Assembly: GCF_000559025.1 (NCBI RefSeq)
Contig: NZ_JAAN01000019.1
Coordinates: 62,001-126,000, forward strand
Length of the DNA: 64,000 nucleotides
Reading direction: 5' to 3'
From: Luteimonas huabeiensis HB2
GTDB lineage: Bacteria; Pseudomonadota; Gammaproteobacteria; Xanthomonadales; Xanthomonadaceae
The notes beneath the pieces were generated by a model. That model searched no databases and was not told where the DNA came from. It saw only the letters and a program-made list of their open reading frames with translations. The position numbers and the translations under genes are program-made. This document shows positions 62,866 through 64,000 of the stretch, piece after piece (positions within the stretch are counted from its first letter, which is position 1; every line of letters starts with the position of its first letter).

Positions 62866-63555
62866 TCACGCAGGTTGCAGTTCGGCCTCGCGGCTCCACT
62901 CCTGCGTCTTGGGGTTCATCTCGTAGCCCAGCTCGCGCAGGCGGGCAACCTGCGCGCGCAGGGTGCGGCGGTCGATGGTCGAATCCAGTCGCACGGTTTC
63001 GCCCAGCGGCCACAGCAAACTGAACAGCACTGCGTCCCCGTCTTCGGTGCCGCCAGAGGCAGCGGCCGCAGCGGGTGGCGGTGCATCCACGCCGAAGGGC
63101 GTGGTATCGACCAGCGGGTCCGCGGACGCCTGCACGGGCGCGGGCTTGGCGGGCCTGGACGTCTTGGCGGGCTTGGCCGGCGTTGCCGCAGGCTGCGTCC
63201 CCAGCTCTTCATCGAGCGGATCGACGTCCTGCGTGGCGAAGCTGCGTGCTTCGTCGCGGCTCAGTTTGTCGATGCCGTAGAGCGTCATCCCGTCCAGGCT
63301 GGCGCGGATCTCGAACCGCATGCCACCGCCGACCGGGTAGGACTTCGGGAAGATGTACCTGATGATGAATTCCCCGTCGTACTTGCCTTCGGGGTACTGC
63401 TCCAGTTCCGGGTCTTTGACCTCGAACGTACCGAGGTGCGTGGCGAGGCGGCCGACCGTGAACGGGCCGTTCTTGCCGCGAATGGTGCGCAGCGTGAGTT
63501 GGCCGGGGACGACGACGGGCGAGACCGATTTTTCGGGCGCCGATGTGACTGCCAT
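62866..63555 (-). CDS. DUF3275 protein of conjugative elements
   Basis: 229 residues starting MAVTSAPEKS. The N-terminal domain reads VPGQLTLRTIRGKNGPFTVG and KYDGEFIIRYIFPKSYPVGG, typical of DUF3275. An Ala/Pro/Lys-rich linker leads to a C-terminal part with LFSLLWPLGETVRLDSTIDR. The family occurs in ICE accessory modules near the single-strand-binding and replication genes; a DNA-related role is likely but not shown. Confidence 0.85.
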   Translation of the reverse strand: MAVTSAPEKSVSPVVVPGQLTLRTIRGKNGPFTVGRLATHLGTFEVKDPELEQYPEGKYDGEFIIRYIFPKSYPVGGGMRFEIRASLDGMTLYGIDKLSRDEARSFATQDVDPLDEELGTQPAATPAKPAKTSRPAKPAPVQASADPLVDTTPFGVDAPPPAAAAASGGTEDGDAVLFSLLWPLGETVRLDSTIDRRTLRAQVARLRELGYEMNPKTQEWSREAELQPA

Positions 63556-63581
63556 GATGGTTCTCCTGTTGACGAATAGGA

Positions 63582-63607
63582 AAAACGACAAGGCCCCGTG
63601 AGGGGCC
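63582..63607 (-). terminator. Hairpin terminator after the DUF3577-like gene
   Basis: On the minus strand GGCCCC-TCAC-GGGGCC followed by TTGTCGTTTTTCC. It lies 9 bases after the stop at 63616 and before the DUF3275 gene. The T-rich tail supports intrinsic termination. Confidence 0.8.
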
Positions 63608-63615
63608 ATGCCGGA

Positions 63616-64000
63616 TCAGAACGAAGCAGCCAATGCCGGCTCCTGCTCCTCGACTTCACCTGCGGGCTCGCGCTCGGCGGGCTCGTCCGGCTGGTCGGCA
63701 ACGGTGTCGGCGGCAACCTCGGCTTCGGGCGCGGGTGCGTCCTCGGCCTGCGGCGCCTCGGCTTGCGCCTGGCTCGTCGGATAGACCTGGGTGCCGTCGA
63801 TCTTGATCAGACCGATATGGACCAGCGTCGATTCCAGGCTCGCTCCCGGTTCCCCGGCGCGCTCGCCCTTGGTGCGGATGTACGGATCGACCTTCATGTC
63901 GTTCAGACGGAAGGCGATCAGCACCTTGCGGTCCCCTTCGATGGCCTGCACGCACCGGCGAACCAGGTGCTCGGCTTCAGGGGTGGAGACGATGGTGTCG
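63616..64000 (-). CDS. STY4534/DUF3577-like ICE replication protein, N-terminus beyond window
   Basis: About 128 codons are visible; the frame is open to the right edge (DTIVSTPEAEHLVRRCVQAIE...). The visible part has RKVLIAFRLNDMKVDPYIRT and LVHIGLIKIDGTQVYP, which resemble the STY4534/DUF3577 family of ICE proteins, followed by an acidic, Ala/Pro-rich tail. The start lies outside the window. Its position just before DUF3275 agrees with the usual gene order of these elements. Confidence 0.8.
   Translation of the reverse strand, partial: DTIVSTPEAEHLVRRCVQAIEGDRKVLIAFRLNDMKVDPYIRTKGERAGEPGASLESTLVHIGLIKIDGTQVYPTSQAQAEAPQAEDAPAPEAEVAADTVADQPDEPAEREPAGEVEEQEPALAASF

Noticed and set aside
56764-63607. 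Series of hairpins considered as a CRISPR-like or dispersed repeat family
   Set aside because: Spacing is set by genes, sequences of the stems differ, and no constant repeat or cas gene is present.
1-64000. Search for tRNA, rRNA, IS elements, integrase and CRISPR arrays
   Set aside because: None found by eye; no cloverleaf with a proper 3' end, no transposase or tyrosine recombinase motif, no regular repeat array.

Overview
This window is GC-rich DNA from a proteobacterium. Family content (Anr/Fnr-type control, FadL-type porin, ICEclc-like conjugation genes) fits a Pseudomonas-, Xanthomonadales- or Burkholderiales-like host, but nothing fixes the genus. No rRNA, tRNA, CRISPR array, insertion sequence or integrase was seen.

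Region A (1-23.6 kb) is a gene train that runs almost unbroken on the minus strand, from phaC (start near 23198) to gltS at the left edge. It joins a polyhydroxybutyrate (PHB) pathway (thiolase, acetoacetyl-CoA reductase, phasin, PHA synthase, a DUF3141 synthase-like protein) to acyl-phosphate/ATP metabolism (MaoC-phosphotransacetylase fusion, acetate kinase). It also carries FabI, a complete RbbA-type ABC exporter with adaptor and outer-membrane channel, and stress or envelope genes (HdeD, universal stress protein, LpxR). A perfect FNR/ANR site (TTGAT-CCAA-ATCAA, 23241-23254) with a correctly spaced -10 lies just before the first gene, which points to low-oxygen control. The downstream end is decaying. 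A second phaC is frameshifted by a 7-base tandem duplication, and an acetate-kinase remnant follows it.

Region B (23.6-33.6 kb) reads mostly on the plus strand: a TetR regulator, a large lipoprotein lipase, a gltS remnant with an internal deletion, a Crp/Fnr regulator with an FNR-type recognition helix, then a divergent AraC regulator facing an SDR-BVMO-SDR-FadL cassette for uptake and oxidation of a hydrophobic substrate.

Region C (33.8-64 kb) is the core of an integrative conjugative element (ICE) of the ICEclc/PFGI-1 type: MOBH relaxase, prlF-yhaV toxin-antitoxin pair, DUF3742, then three minus-strand operons encoding an MPF-G type IV secretion system with coupling protein TraD, VirB4-like ATPase and TraG. 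Beyond these is an accessory module (helicase, methyltransferase, small unknown proteins, DUF3275, a DUF3577-like protein) that runs off the right edge. Each of the three secretion operons has the same ATTGTTTG core upstream of its first gene. Nearly every gap in the accessory module contains a perfect hairpin.

In ICEclc the relaxase gene opens the core and faces the variable cargo. By analogy, regions A and B are probably cargo of this ICE: a mobile low-oxygen storage/energy package plus an oxidation cassette. No attachment site or integrase is visible, so this remains inference.
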